From Bacillota bacterium (lineage in GTDB: Bacteria; Bacillota; Clostridia; DSM-8532), in assembly GCA_023415205.1 (NCBI GenBank), contig JAEZLR010000005.1, positions 1 through 10,394 of the forward strand: a stretch of DNA of 10,394 nt. Reading direction: 5' to 3'. The notes below the pieces were generated by a model. That model was not told the DNA's origin and ran no database searches. It saw only the letters and a program-made list of their open reading frames with translations. This document shows, piece after piece, positions 1 to 6,745 of this stretch. The position numbers and the translations under genes are program-made. Each line of letters begins with the position of its first letter. The first letter of the stretch is position 1.

Positions 1-81
1 GTGTCATTTCGCTACCTTTGAGTCCATTCTATTTACATTTATTGTAGCCGGGTAGAGCATTCCCCCTCAGGGATGTATTTG
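1..81. other. Intergenic edge, no gene recognised
   Basis: I see no convincing coding frame, RNA gene or repeat in this short AT-rich stretch at the left edge. It lies downstream of the deacetylase terminator. A neighbouring gene beyond the edge may have regulatory sequence here, but nothing supports a specific call. Confidence 0.4.
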
Positions 82-123
82 AAGAAAAAAAGGAGTAGAT
101 TACAATTTAAGTAACCTACTCCT
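82..123 (-). terminator. Intrinsic terminator of the PIG-L gene
   Basis: Read on the minus strand, the 13-nt arms 111-123 (5' arm) and 91-103 (3' arm) form a stem with one mismatch around a 7-nt loop (104-110), followed by a run of U residues (A tract 85-90 on the plus strand). It lies about 50 bp past the stop codon of the deacetylase gene. This is the textbook form of a Rho-independent terminator. Confidence 0.9.
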
Positions 124-176
124 ATAACATATTAATAACTAAAAGTTATTGATATGATTGCTATTGCTATTTACTA

Positions 177-2732
177 TTACTGATGCTGTGAAAGAATATT
201 TACAAACATTCTGTAAGCACCTGGTGCCATAGCTTGCTGTAATTGACGATACCAGACTACTGAGGTATAAGTGTAAATACCCTTTCCATAGTTAGCTGTT
301 AACCACTGTCCGTCTTGAACAATATCAGAACCCTTGTCAATTGCGGAAATTAGTTTTGTGTATATTGGATCAGCCTTTGAAATATTGTAGATACTGCGTT
401 CCTGAACCCATCCGTCCCAGTCGGATGCAACAATCTTATTAGGAGTGCTGAATACTTTATTATTAGGATCAAGGATAGTTACCTTTGCATCTTCTTCAAC
501 TACACGCCAGGTGAGAGTTGGTTTACCAATTTCTAATGGATATGGAGCGAAGCTTGGATCCCATCTGTCAGCTGCACTATTTTGGCTGTAGTTAACAATC
601 AGGTTACCACCATTCTTTGTGAAATCGAGAAGTCTGTTGTTTGCAGTGATGAGTGCATCGCTATCTCTGTATGCACGAATTCCAAGTACAATAGTATCGA
701 ACTTTGAAAGGTCACCATACATTACATCATTGTCAGTAAGTACTGTAACATTCATACCTATCTGCTCGAGGTACTTGTAAACTTCATCCTTACCGGAATC
801 ATAGTAACCAACCTTAAGACCCTCAGGTAATATAACATTTGCAGACTGTACGGTAAGAACTGAATCATAGAGATAGTAAGTTGTACCTATATGGTCGTAA
901 TTAATCAGCTGTACAGTTTGATCGCTAACCATGGTTGCACTTGTAGCCTTAGCCTTTAATTCAAATCGTTCTTCCTTCAAATTAGCTGGAGGAGTAACTG
1001 TGAAATTAGCAGTTTTATTCTGATTACTTCCGGTAAAGTCAAGGGTTACTTGCTTCGGTTGAACCTGCCAGCCAGATGGAACATCAAGAGTTACAGTAGT
1101 TGAGGTTTTACCAGTAACGTATGACTTGACTCCTACTGTTACAGGAATTTGTGAGTTTGCTATTGTTGTATTAAGCACATAGTTTTCAGGTGATAGTTGT
1201 AATGAGTACTCTGGCATTACAGCAAATAGCTTGTTAGGCTCGATAATTGTTTCTGAGGTAACCCCATCAACTTTATAGCTAACGGTTGCTGTCATTGGAA
1301 CTTCTGCATATGGATGGTAGTATTCTGCATCCTTCGGAATAGCTACTTCATATTCAAACTTTATAGCTTTATTATAATCAATCTTTGATGCAGTTGTTAC
1401 CTTTGGTGCTGTAACTGTCCAACCAGATGGAGTATTGAGCTTAACACTGAGGTTTTTGATATCACTGTTTCCACCATTAAATAATTGTACAGTTACCTTC
1501 GTGCCTTGTCCCTTTGCAACTTCATATGAAGCAGGTGTTATAGTTGCAATAAGACTTGAGCTCTGTGCACTTACTTCATAAAGCTGATTTAATTTAGTTT
1601 TTAGTCTGAAGGTTAAATCATACTTATCCTCTTCTGATAGTTTAGAAGTACTTATTGTTTTAAGCCCTTCATTTATATCAGCTATCATGTCATGAGTTGC
1701 ACTTGTTACTTTAGCGTTGTTTGGATATGCAGCAACTATATTGTCAGCATCGTCCTGAAGCTTGTTTAATAATCTGTAAACTGGCTTAGTTTTGAAATAT
1801 TTTGCAGCTAAATCAGCATAAGTCATTTCAATACCATCAAACATATCTTCTTCTTTTTCAGTGATTTTTTTATCAAGGGATGTTTGTATAAGCTTGTGAT
1901 ATGAAACAGCAGTTGCACTTACATCTGTTACTTTACCCATACTCTGTGAAATATGGAAGTAACGAGAATTCTGGCCAAACTGTTCATAAGTTAAACCAAG
2001 AATTTCATTATACATGGTGTAGTCCATTTTTGCTGTGTAGTCATCAGCTTTACCAGTATCATAGAGCTTCTTTGGCTGATAAGGACGTAAGCCAGCTTTT
2101 ATCTGATCTGGGTATGCGTTTGGATCAGCAGCTCTCTTGAATGCTTCAGCTGTGATTATATTAGTAGCCTGGTGTTGGCCATGTTCAGTAAGAACATTGT
2201 TTGCAGAGTTGAATACTACGTCAGGTCTGTATGTGCGGATAGCACGAACAGTTCTCTCGATTTGCTCTTCAACATCCCAGATAGCTAATGCTTCTTCACC
2301 GAGCTTAGAAAAACCGAAGTCAACAGCAGTATTGTCATACTCTTCACTGATAACAACTAGTTCTCCGCCAATCAAGTCCATTGCTTCTTGAAGCTCTCTA
2401 GCACGAACAGCACTATAAGCAAAGCCTGATTCACTTCCTATTGCATTCTGTCCACCTTGACCGTAAGTAGTGATAACTGCAACAGTTTCTGCACCCTTTT
2501 CGAGTAAGCAGTAAGCCAATAATGAATTACGCTCATCATCAGGATGTGCACCGGTGTCCATTATTGTAGACACACCTGTTATTTGTTTGATCGCCATCCA
2601 CAGTTTTTCTGCTCCTCTGTTATTGGAGTTCAGGTTAGTAGCAGAAGCGTCCATAGGTGCTGCAATTGTTACTGCTAATGCTAGTGATAAAGCAGCGGCA
2701 ATTGCTCGAGTAAATTTCTTACCCTTTTTCAT
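177..2732 (-). CDS. Secreted PIG-L (LmbE-like) deacetylase with NEW3 and ThuA-like regions
   Basis: This 851-aa exported protein probably removes an N-acetyl group from a sugar or glycan outside the cell. A signal peptide covers residues 1-31: a KKGKK start, a hydrophobic core, and an A-S-A cleavage site after A31. The PIG-L/LmbE domain spans about 40-290, with the metal motif AHPDDE at 62-67 and a second HGQH motif at 184-187; H63, D66 and H187 are the expected zinc ligands. Two beta-sandwich segments follow (about 395-500 and 505-610), each with a PSGW motif as in NEW3 domains. Residues 635-851 resemble ThuA/glutamine-amidotransferase-like folds (LKVGYYDSG, then FDTIVLGIRAYR). The ATG follows a strong AGGAGAGG site. 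The family covers GlcNAc-type deacetylases; the substrate here is unknown. The gene lies 182 bp downstream of the ROK gene and may be controlled by it. Confidence 0.9.
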   Translation of the reverse strand: MKKGKKFTRAIAAALSLALAVTIAAPMDASATNLNSNNRGAEKLWMAIKQITGVSTIMDTGAHPDDERNSLLAYCLLEKGAETVAVITTYGQGGQNAIGSESGFAYSAVRARELQEAMDLIGGELVVISEEYDNTAVDFGFSKLGEEALAIWDVEEQIERTVRAIRTYRPDVVFNSANNVLTEHGQHQATNIITAEAFKRAADPNAYPDQIKAGLRPYQPKKLYDTGKADDYTAKMDYTMYNEILGLTYEQFGQNSRYFHISQSMGKVTDVSATAVSYHKLIQTSLDKKITEKEEDMFDGIEMTYADLAAKYFKTKPVYRLLNKLQDDADNIVAAYPNNAKVTSATHDMIADINEGLKTISTSKLSEEDKYDLTFRLKTKLNQLYEVSAQSSSLIATITPASYEVAKGQGTKVTVQLFNGGNSDIKNLSVKLNTPSGWTVTAPKVTTASKIDYNKAIKFEYEVAIPKDAEYYHPYAEVPMTATVSYKVDGVTSETIIEPNKLFAVMPEYSLQLSPENYVLNTTIANSQIPVTVGVKSYVTGKTSTTVTLDVPSGWQVQPKQVTLDFTGSNQNKTANFTVTPPANLKEERFELKAKATSATMVSDQTVQLINYDHIGTTYYLYDSVLTVQSANVILPEGLKVGYYDSGKDEVYKYLEQIGMNVTVLTDNDVMYGDLSKFDTIVLGIRAYRDSDALITANNRLLDFTKNGGNLIVNYSQNSAADRWDPSFAPYPLEIGKPTLTWRVVEEDAKVTILDPNNKVFSTPNKIVASDWDGWVQERSIYNISKADPIYTKLISAIDKGSDIVQDGQWLTANYGKGIYTYTSVVWYRQLQQAMAPGAYRMFVNILSQHQ

Positions 2733-2764
2733 TTAAAACCTCTCCTCTTTGATATATTTTCTGT

Positions 2765-2791
2765 AGCTTTCAAGTTGAAAACTTTAAAGCT
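2765..2791 (-). promoter_or_regulatory. 27-bp palindrome in the leader of the PIG-L gene
   Basis: Arms 2765-2776 (AGCTTTCAAGTT) and 2780-2791 (AACTTTAAAGCT) are complementary at 11 of 12 positions around a 3-bp centre. Outer CTGT/ACAG bases extend the symmetry to 2761-2798 with a small bulge. The element sits about 33 bp upstream of the deacetylase start and just upstream of its ribosome-binding site. It could be an operator for the neighbouring ROK regulator, or an mRNA hairpin in the leader. No convincing -35/-10 pair was found for this gene in 2792-2914, so the promoter is unresolved. Confidence 0.5.
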
Positions 2792-2914
2792 ATTACAGAC
2801 ATAGAATGAATAGAACTATAATTAATTAAGTTTATTAATAAATATAGCGTGAAAATTTTCGTCTTTTAGTTGTTTGTTTTCTTTAAAATTAAATTTTGTA
2901 AAATTTAAATAAAA

Positions 2915-4039
2915 TTACGACAAGAATATTTTTTTGATATACTTGTTAGTAATAAGATGTGATGCGCCTATAATACCTGGTTCATTACTTTTGCGCAAAT
3001 TAATACTCACATCTAGTCCGGATAATTTACGATATTGTGTTAGAACTGCTGTTACTAAATCATCTCCTAATAAGTCTACAATAATTCCTCCGAGCACTAC
3101 TTGTTTAACATCAATGATGCTTATTATGTTAAATATTGTTATACCAAGATAGGGAGCTATATAATCTATAATCTCTTTTATATTTATCTTGTTTTTCACT
3201 CTGTTTTCAAAATCTTTAAATCTTGCCACCAATGCCTGAATATTTATTAATGATTCTAGTGAACCAGGTAAACCATCGGAGGTCTTGAAATTATCATCAT
3301 ATACAAGAGAACCGATTTCACCTGCGATAAAATGTTTACCAAAGCGAAGCTTACCATCGAGAATAATTCCAGATCCAAGACCAGTACCTAAAGAAATATA
3401 AACGAGGTCCTCATTCTTCAGCTTTCTAGTAATGTATTCTCCAATAGAAGCAGCATTAACATCATTACATATATAGGTAGACATGTTTAAGGCCTGCGAA
3501 ATTGTTTCAGTTAAGCTATTTAAAGGATAAGTATTTTTAACTTCAACAAGAGGCCCTAGTCGGATCTCATTATTATCAATATCTACTGCACCGGGGAGAC
3601 CTAGACCTATCCCATGAATTTTATTCCTTGGCACACCAGAATCATGTATTAAACTTTCTACGTTATCTATTAATATACGAGAAATGACATCTGTAAAATC
3701 GTTTTTTACATGAATTGTTTTTTTAAGGATAATTTCACTACTGACATTTACTATTCCCATTTTGAGATAATCACCTTCGTACTCTACACCAATAGAGTAC
3801 GCAAAGTTTGGGTTAAATTTTAGTATCTGGGGCTTCCTGCCAAGTGCCGACTGTCCTTCACCTGCGTTTATTATAAAACCATTGTCACATAAATAATTAG
3901 TAATCTTGAGAACAGTAGGTGCACTTATACCAGTCAATTGTGTTATTTCAGAACGTGAAATCTCGCCTACATTTGCTATGAGGTCAAATACTGTCTTTCT
4001 ATTCATATCTCTCAAATTAGATGCTATATATGGCTTCAT
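2915..4039 (-). CDS. ROK-family transcriptional regulator (NagC/XylR type)
   Basis: This 374-aa protein has an N-terminal winged helix-turn-helix (about residues 15-65: SRSEITQLTGISAPTVLKI) joined to a ROK sugar-kinase-like domain (about 80-365). ROK regulators bind DNA and are released by a sugar or phosphosugar. Visible ROK signatures are GLGLPGAVD at 145-153, NDVNAA at 192-197 and SLGTGLGSG at 216-224. The usual E-x-G-H sugar-binding motif reads EIGS at 241-244, and the cysteine-rich zinc motif (CxCGxxGCxE) is absent, so it is probably a regulator without kinase activity and may sense an unusual ligand. The chosen ATG has GAGG about 16 nt upstream, which is a long spacing; an in-frame ATG at residue 12, preceded by GAGAG, is an alternative. 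It is transcribed from 4097-4125 and lies upstream of the PIG-L gene. Confidence 0.9.
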   Translation of the reverse strand: MKPYIASNLRDMNRKTVFDLIANVGEISRSEITQLTGISAPTVLKITNYLCDNGFIINAGEGQSALGRKPQILKFNPNFAYSIGVEYEGDYLKMGIVNVSSEIILKKTIHVKNDFTDVISRILIDNVESLIHDSGVPRNKIHGIGLGLPGAVDIDNNEIRLGPLVEVKNTYPLNSLTETISQALNMSTYICNDVNAASIGEYITRKLKNEDLVYISLGTGLGSGIILDGKLRFGKHFIAGEIGSLVYDDNFKTSDGLPGSLESLINIQALVARFKDFENRVKNKINIKEIIDYIAPYLGITIFNIISIIDVKQVVLGGIIVDLLGDDLVTAVLTQYRKLSGLDVSINLRKSNEPGIIGASHLITNKYIKKIFLS

Positions 4040-4096
4040 AATTAATTCTTGTAAACCTCAAATACTATTTTTTAAGGTCATTTATTAATTGTATTA

Positions 4097-4125
4097 ATTA
4101 TATAATCCGTTTTCATCAATGTCAA
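4097..4125 (-). promoter_or_regulatory. Consensus sigma-A promoter of the ROK gene
   Basis: On the minus strand, TTGACA (4120-4125) and TATAAT (4097-4102) are separated by exactly 17 bp. Both hexamers match the consensus perfectly. Transcription should begin near 4090, giving a leader of about 50 nt before the ROK start codon. Confidence 0.85.
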
Positions 4126-4138
4126 CCTAGTATTGTAC

Positions 4139-4168
4139 ATTTTAAAAAAATAATTTTAGTTATGTCAA
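4139..4168 (-). promoter_or_regulatory. Possible second upstream promoter of the ROK gene
   Basis: On the minus strand, TTGACA (4163-4168) and TAAAAT (4139-4144) are spaced by 18 bp. This lies about 43 bp upstream of the perfect promoter and is weaker at the -10 box. It overlaps the inverted repeat 4154-4194, which may allow control by the ROK protein. Confidence 0.4.
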
Positions 4169-4194
4169 TACTTTTTTGTTAGATATAACTAAAA
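4154..4194. promoter_or_regulatory. 10-bp inverted repeat, candidate operator upstream of the ROK gene
   Basis: TTTTAGTTAT (4154-4163) and ATAACTAAAA (4185-4194) are perfect inverted copies separated by 21 bp of AT-rich DNA. ROK regulators often bind AT-rich inverted repeats near their own promoter, so an operator is possible. AT richness makes chance repeats more likely here. Confidence 0.3.
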
Positions 4195-4288
4195 ACGGAT
4201 GGTTTATTTCTAAATGATTTCCTAGAATTTATTTAATTAATTTAAACTAAGTACAAAAAACCAAAATTCATACCTAATAATAATTTAT

Positions 4289-4319
4289 TTGAAAGCCAGG
4301 GTTTTTTCCTGGTTTTCAA
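4289..4319 (-). terminator. Strong hairpin closing the array (probable terminator)
   Basis: TTGAAAGCCAGG (4289-4300) and CCTGGTTTTCAA (4308-4319) are complementary at 11 of 12 positions around a 7-nt loop. It lies about 65 bp past the stop of the last array gene. Read on the minus strand the stem is followed by an AT-rich tail rather than a clean U run, so termination is likely but not certain. It may also block leftward read-through into the ROK gene. Confidence 0.55.
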
Positions 4320-4383
4320 CGAAATTTAAGGAAATGGTAAGGCCTATTTACCCCGAACCGCGAAAATAACAGAATAGCTTATT

Positions 4384-4914
4384 TTATGATAGCGGTAGGT
4401 TCATTATTATTACATTGTGTTCTTTGTTCCCGTATGTCGCCATTACTCTATCTACTTCGGAATATCCTATACCTTTCCAAAACCTTAGTGCTATTTTATT
4501 TTCTTCAACTACACCTATCCGTAATTTATTACCATTATTTTCTCTTACCAAGTTTTTTACATAATCATGTATGTTTTGCCCTAACCCCTTTCCTCTTTCA
4601 TTAGGATCAATGAGTAATAAACCTAATACCCATTCCCCAACACACTTATAATTACGAACAATATCAATTACTGCCAACAACACATTATTCTTATTAAATA
4701 CTCCATAAACAAATTTATCAAATAATTCTTTATTAGGTGGTAAGTCAAATAAGATATCATGGCCTGCGTTCTTTTCAGGCAACCTTCCCTCAATTAACAT
4801 AAAAAAATCAGAACAACGCTCGCAAAGTTCTTGTATAATGCTTTCATCATCAGAAACTAATAATCTTATCATGAGTTCACTATAAGGGGTAGTAAGAACA
4901 CCTTCCAAATTCAT
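4384..4914 (-). CDS. GNAT-family N-acetyltransferase (176 aa)
   Basis: The protein transfers an acetyl group from acetyl-CoA to an amine; the substrate is unknown. Motif A, which binds the acetyl-CoA pyrophosphate, reads LIDPNERGKGLG at 101-112 and fits the R/Q-x-x-G-x-G/A rule. Motif B follows at about 135-151 (VVEENKIALRFWKGIGY), the usual GNAT C-terminal signature with asparagine and FW-x-x-x-GY. Length is normal for a single-domain GNAT. The ATG is preceded by GAGG. It is the last gene of the co-directional array, downstream of a short attC-like site (4940-5000). No complete attC follows it; only a possible arm remnant is seen near 4351-4368, so it may be a decayed terminal cassette or a resident gene. 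Confidence 0.88.
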   Translation of the reverse strand: MNLEGVLTTPYSELMIRLLVSDDESIIQELCERCSDFFMLIEGRLPEKNAGHDILFDLPPNKELFDKFVYGVFNKNNVLLAVIDIVRNYKCVGEWVLGLLLIDPNERGKGLGQNIHDYVKNLVRENNGNKLRIGVVEENKIALRFWKGIGYSEVDRVMATYGNKEHNVIIMNLPLS

Positions 4915-4939
4915 TCTAACCTCGCTTTACCACTATCAT

Positions 4940-5000
4940 ATATTTGTTCAAGGTTCAGTCGTCCCTGGACAAAATGCCACACTGAACTGATTTGTTATAT
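4940..5000 (-). repeat. Short attC-like site (61 bp) of cassette E
   Basis: On the minus strand the order is core ATATAAC (4994-5000), a 6-nt spacer, arm GTTCAGT (4981-4987), a centre, arm ACTGAAC (4953-4959), a 6-nt spacer, and a core position reading CAAATAT (4940-4946). The spacing and nested symmetry match a classical attC of about 60 bp. The second core has lost its GTT (CAA instead), so the site is probably disabled on that side. It is unrelated in sequence to the long sites of this array. Confidence 0.6.
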
Positions 5001-5035
5001 GCAATATAGCCTTTTCTGCTTTTATTACATCCCAA

Positions 5036-5527
5036 TTATGACAACCACCCATATTTTTGTTTTACTAAAGCCCAATGATTGTTACGATATTGATAGTAAC
5101 CCTTATAACCAGCCCCTCCTAATTGTCCTCCAAATGACGTACTCCAAATAACGACACAACCATCTTTAAACCCATCAAAGTATATTTCACACCAAAAAAC
5201 CCCATCACTTGGTTTTTTAGATAATTGATATTCCACAACTTCTATTGGACAACATTTATTTAAATATTCTAACACGCTCTGTTTATCATCGCTTGATATA
5301 TTCATCCTTGAAAAACAAACTCCGATTTTCTTAGAACCGGGCATTAAATCTTTATCATAATTAATGATATCGACAAGCGCTTTTTGATAAAGTAGCACTC
5401 GTTTATATGGATCATTGTAATGCACCCGGGTCATTATATTAGGAAATAACAATGCTACAATAGAAATTACACAAATAAGAAGAATTATTACGATTAATAC
5501 ATTCCTCATGCGTTTGGTATTCATCAT
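5036..5527 (-). CDS. Unknown membrane-anchored protein (163 aa), cassette E
   Basis: I do not recognise this family. The N-terminus (KRMRN) precedes one hydrophobic helix of about 20 residues (VLIVIILLICVISIVALLF), fitting an inside-positive membrane anchor or uncleaved signal; the remaining 130 or so residues would lie outside the membrane. The C-terminal part is rich in glycine and aromatics (GGQLGGAGYKGYYQYRNNHW). GGAG lies 5 nt upstream of the ATG at 5527; an earlier in-frame TTG (5530) is too close to it and the next ATG (5524) is possible. The gene sits between a decayed long attC-like repeat upstream and the short attC-like site downstream, and 13-bp inverted repeats (4996-5008 and 5566-5578) flank it. 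Confidence 0.75.
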   Translation of the reverse strand: MMNTKRMRNVLIVIILLICVISIVALLFPNIMTRVHYNDPYKRVLLYQKALVDIINYDKDLMPGSKKIGVCFSRMNISSDDKQSVLEYLNKCCPIEVVEYQLSKKPSDGVFWCEIYFDGFKDGCVVIWSTSFGGQLGGAGYKGYYQYRNNHWALVKQKYGWLS

Positions 5528-5573
5528 CAATACTCCAAACTAATAAATCTTTAAGTCGCCTAAGATATATTGC

Positions 5574-5781
5574 ATATAGTGTTTCTTTTTTAACGATACC
5601 GATTAAAGGACCACCGGAGCCCCCCATCCTATTAGCGGCGCTTGGCGCATTGGTTGCATAGACGAGCAGTGTAGCAAAGCGAAACGACTAGCCCGGTGGA
5701 AAGGTGTGGTGAGTTTCATACCCAATGGATACTCATAATCTATGGACGGCTATTTCACATTATATAAACATTTTGTATTAA
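5574..5781 (-). repeat. Decayed long attC-like repeat with one 43-bp unit
   Basis: The homology to the intact sites is clear from about 5590 to 5709: the ACCACCGGAGCC arm, the TTAGCGGCGCTTG hairpin, one 43-bp unit (5650-5692), and CCCGGTGgaAaGGTGTGG. The core next to cassette E reads ACTATAT (5574-5580 on the minus strand) where GTTATAT would be expected. The other end is unclear. It may be GTATTAA at 5775-5781, after ATAAACATTTTG that resembles the intact arms, or GTGAGTT at 5709-5715 with the outer arm deleted. The site is probably inactive. Of the boundaries, only the core homologous block is secure. Confidence 0.7.
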
Positions 5782-5800
5782 GTCTTACTGTAGATTATGC

Positions 5801-6337
5801 TTATTTTGAACGCAAATAATAGTGTTCTCCTTCATATACCTTGCCTTCACAGAAACCAATTTTTATTAGTGTATTCCGTCTTTCAACAGCTTGAGGTATT
5901 GCCTTAGTTGCAATCAGATCTACTTCAAACAATTCGAAAAAGTTCTCGTTACAAACACTAAATATTTCGTTTAAGTAATCTACATTTTCGTATTCAGAAG
6001 AAACATCAACTCGGAGTATTCCTGTTTTAACTTTATATTTACCAACATAACCAAACATTTCTACTGTTCCAATAGCTTTAGATAGTGATTTATCAATGAT
6101 TGAAAATCGTATAAATTCTTGTTGAGAATATGCATAAAGCCAAGCTTTAATACATTGCATCATATCCTCAATTGTGTAAATACAGAAATCACCTGTACAC
6201 CTATCAGAGTTAAAAAATTTTTGTGCCTTACTATCAGAATAACACTTAAGTAGACCTTCAGAATCTTCTTCCGAAACGAGTCTTAGAATAAAACTTTCTG
6301 TTTCAAAAGTAGGGCATATTTCGTATGGATGGCTCAT
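5801..6337 (-). CDS. GNAT-family acetyltransferase, RimJ/RimL-like (178 aa), cassette D
   Basis: The fold is that of RimJ/RimL-type acetyltransferases (ETESFILRLVSEEDSEGL at 13-30, typical of their first strand and helix). These use acetyl-CoA to modify protein N-termini or small amines; the substrate is unknown. The start at 6337 was chosen because GAGGAGG lies at ideal distance; the reading frame is open 15 codons further upstream but without such a site. The acetyl-CoA motif is poor: around 109-120 it reads RVDVSSEYENVD, with no Q/R-x-x-G-x-G/A. The C-terminal part keeps AVERRNTLIKIGF (150-162), matching the usual N-x-x-x-x-x-x-GF element. It may have weak or altered activity. It is followed by the decayed repeat 5574-5781 and preceded by the attC-like site 6439-6663. 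Confidence 0.78.
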   Translation of the reverse strand: MSHPYEICPTFETESFILRLVSEEDSEGLLKCYSDSKAQKFFNSDRCTGDFCIYTIEDMMQCIKAWLYAYSQQEFIRFSIIDKSLSKAIGTVEMFGYVGKYKVKTGILRVDVSSEYENVDYLNEIFSVCNENFFELFEVDLIATKAIPQAVERRNTLIKIGFCEGKVYEGEHYYLRSK

Positions 6338-6438
6338 AAAAATCCTCCTCATAATATATAATATAAATTTTCTTCGCTTCACATTATGTTACTATTCCGT
6401 TTTTCTCCAAAATATCAATCCTAGATGCATGATACTTC

Positions 6439-6663
6439 AACTAACGTTCCAGTTTACGACACCGACGAATCAGACCAGCACAGCCCTGCCCTTTAGCGGC
6501 GCTTAAGACATAGGTTGCATAGGTGAGCAGTGTAGCGAAACGAAACGACCAGCTAGGTTGCATAGGCGAGCAGTGCAGCGAAGCGGAACGACCAGCCCCC
6601 GTGAGATGGTGTGGGCACGCATTCTCGTAAGCACGCACCGTCAGTGTAAAAGCTTTGTTAGCT
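6439..6663 (-). repeat. Long attC-like site of cassette C (225 bp)
   Basis: On the minus strand the 5' core is AGCTAAC (6657-6663) and the 3' core GTTAGTT (6439-6445). Inside, GTTTACGAC near 6452 faces GTGTAAAAGC near 6645. Two 43-bp units lie in tandem (6511-6553 and 6554-6596), with four differences between them. This site is the most diverged of the four complete ones: the GCGGC hairpin has lost its second arm (GCTTAAGACA), yet both cores remain. It lies 3' of the 179-aa cassette gene and 101 bp upstream of the GNAT gene of cassette D. Confidence 0.8.
6511..6596. repeat. Tandem pair of 43-bp units inside attC (cassette C)
   Basis: Units are 6511-6553 and 6554-6596. Relative to the second unit, the first has C14T, C23T, G30A and G33A. 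The C23/G33 pair becomes T23/A33 together, keeping a base pair of the predicted small hairpin. The unit starts TAGGTTGCATAGG and ends CGACCAGC, and GGTTG (3-7) can pair with CGACC (36-40). Confidence 0.9.
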
Positions 6664-6745
6664 ACTCCTTGTTCAGAGCTCACCACGGACGGTGAGCCCT
6701 TAACGATTCTGTAATTTTTCAATGATCTTTACCTTAAAGCAGTTT

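Larger units (their letters stand above)
4040..4383. other. Intergenic region between the chromosomal block and the cassette array
   Basis: This 344-bp gap has no credible gene. It holds the two ROK promoters, an inverted repeat, the hairpin 4289-4319, and a short sequence at 4351-4368 resembling one arm of the long attC-like repeats. It is the boundary between ordinary chromosome and the accessory array. Confidence 0.6.

Noticed and set aside
1901..2736. Plus-strand open frames inside the PIG-L gene, and similar ones at 2934-3152, 3906-4088, 4386-4604 and 9993-10187
   Set aside because: They are antisense or out-of-frame shadows of well-supported genes, with no ribosome-binding sites or recognisable domains.
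2870..2914. Terminator after the ROK gene
   Set aside because: The possible stem (AAATTTT/AAAATTT) is made only of A-T pairs and is likely chance in very AT-rich DNA, so read-through into the PIG-L gene remains possible.
5439..5627. Open frame of 62 codons across the decayed repeat
   Set aside because: It overlaps the membrane protein gene out of frame and begins in repeat DNA; no ribosome-binding site or protein-like composition supports it.
6441..6722. Open frame of 93 codons through the attC-like site of cassette C
   Set aside because: The same peptide segments recur in several frames wherever the 43-bp unit occurs, so they are translation shadows of the GC-rich repeat.
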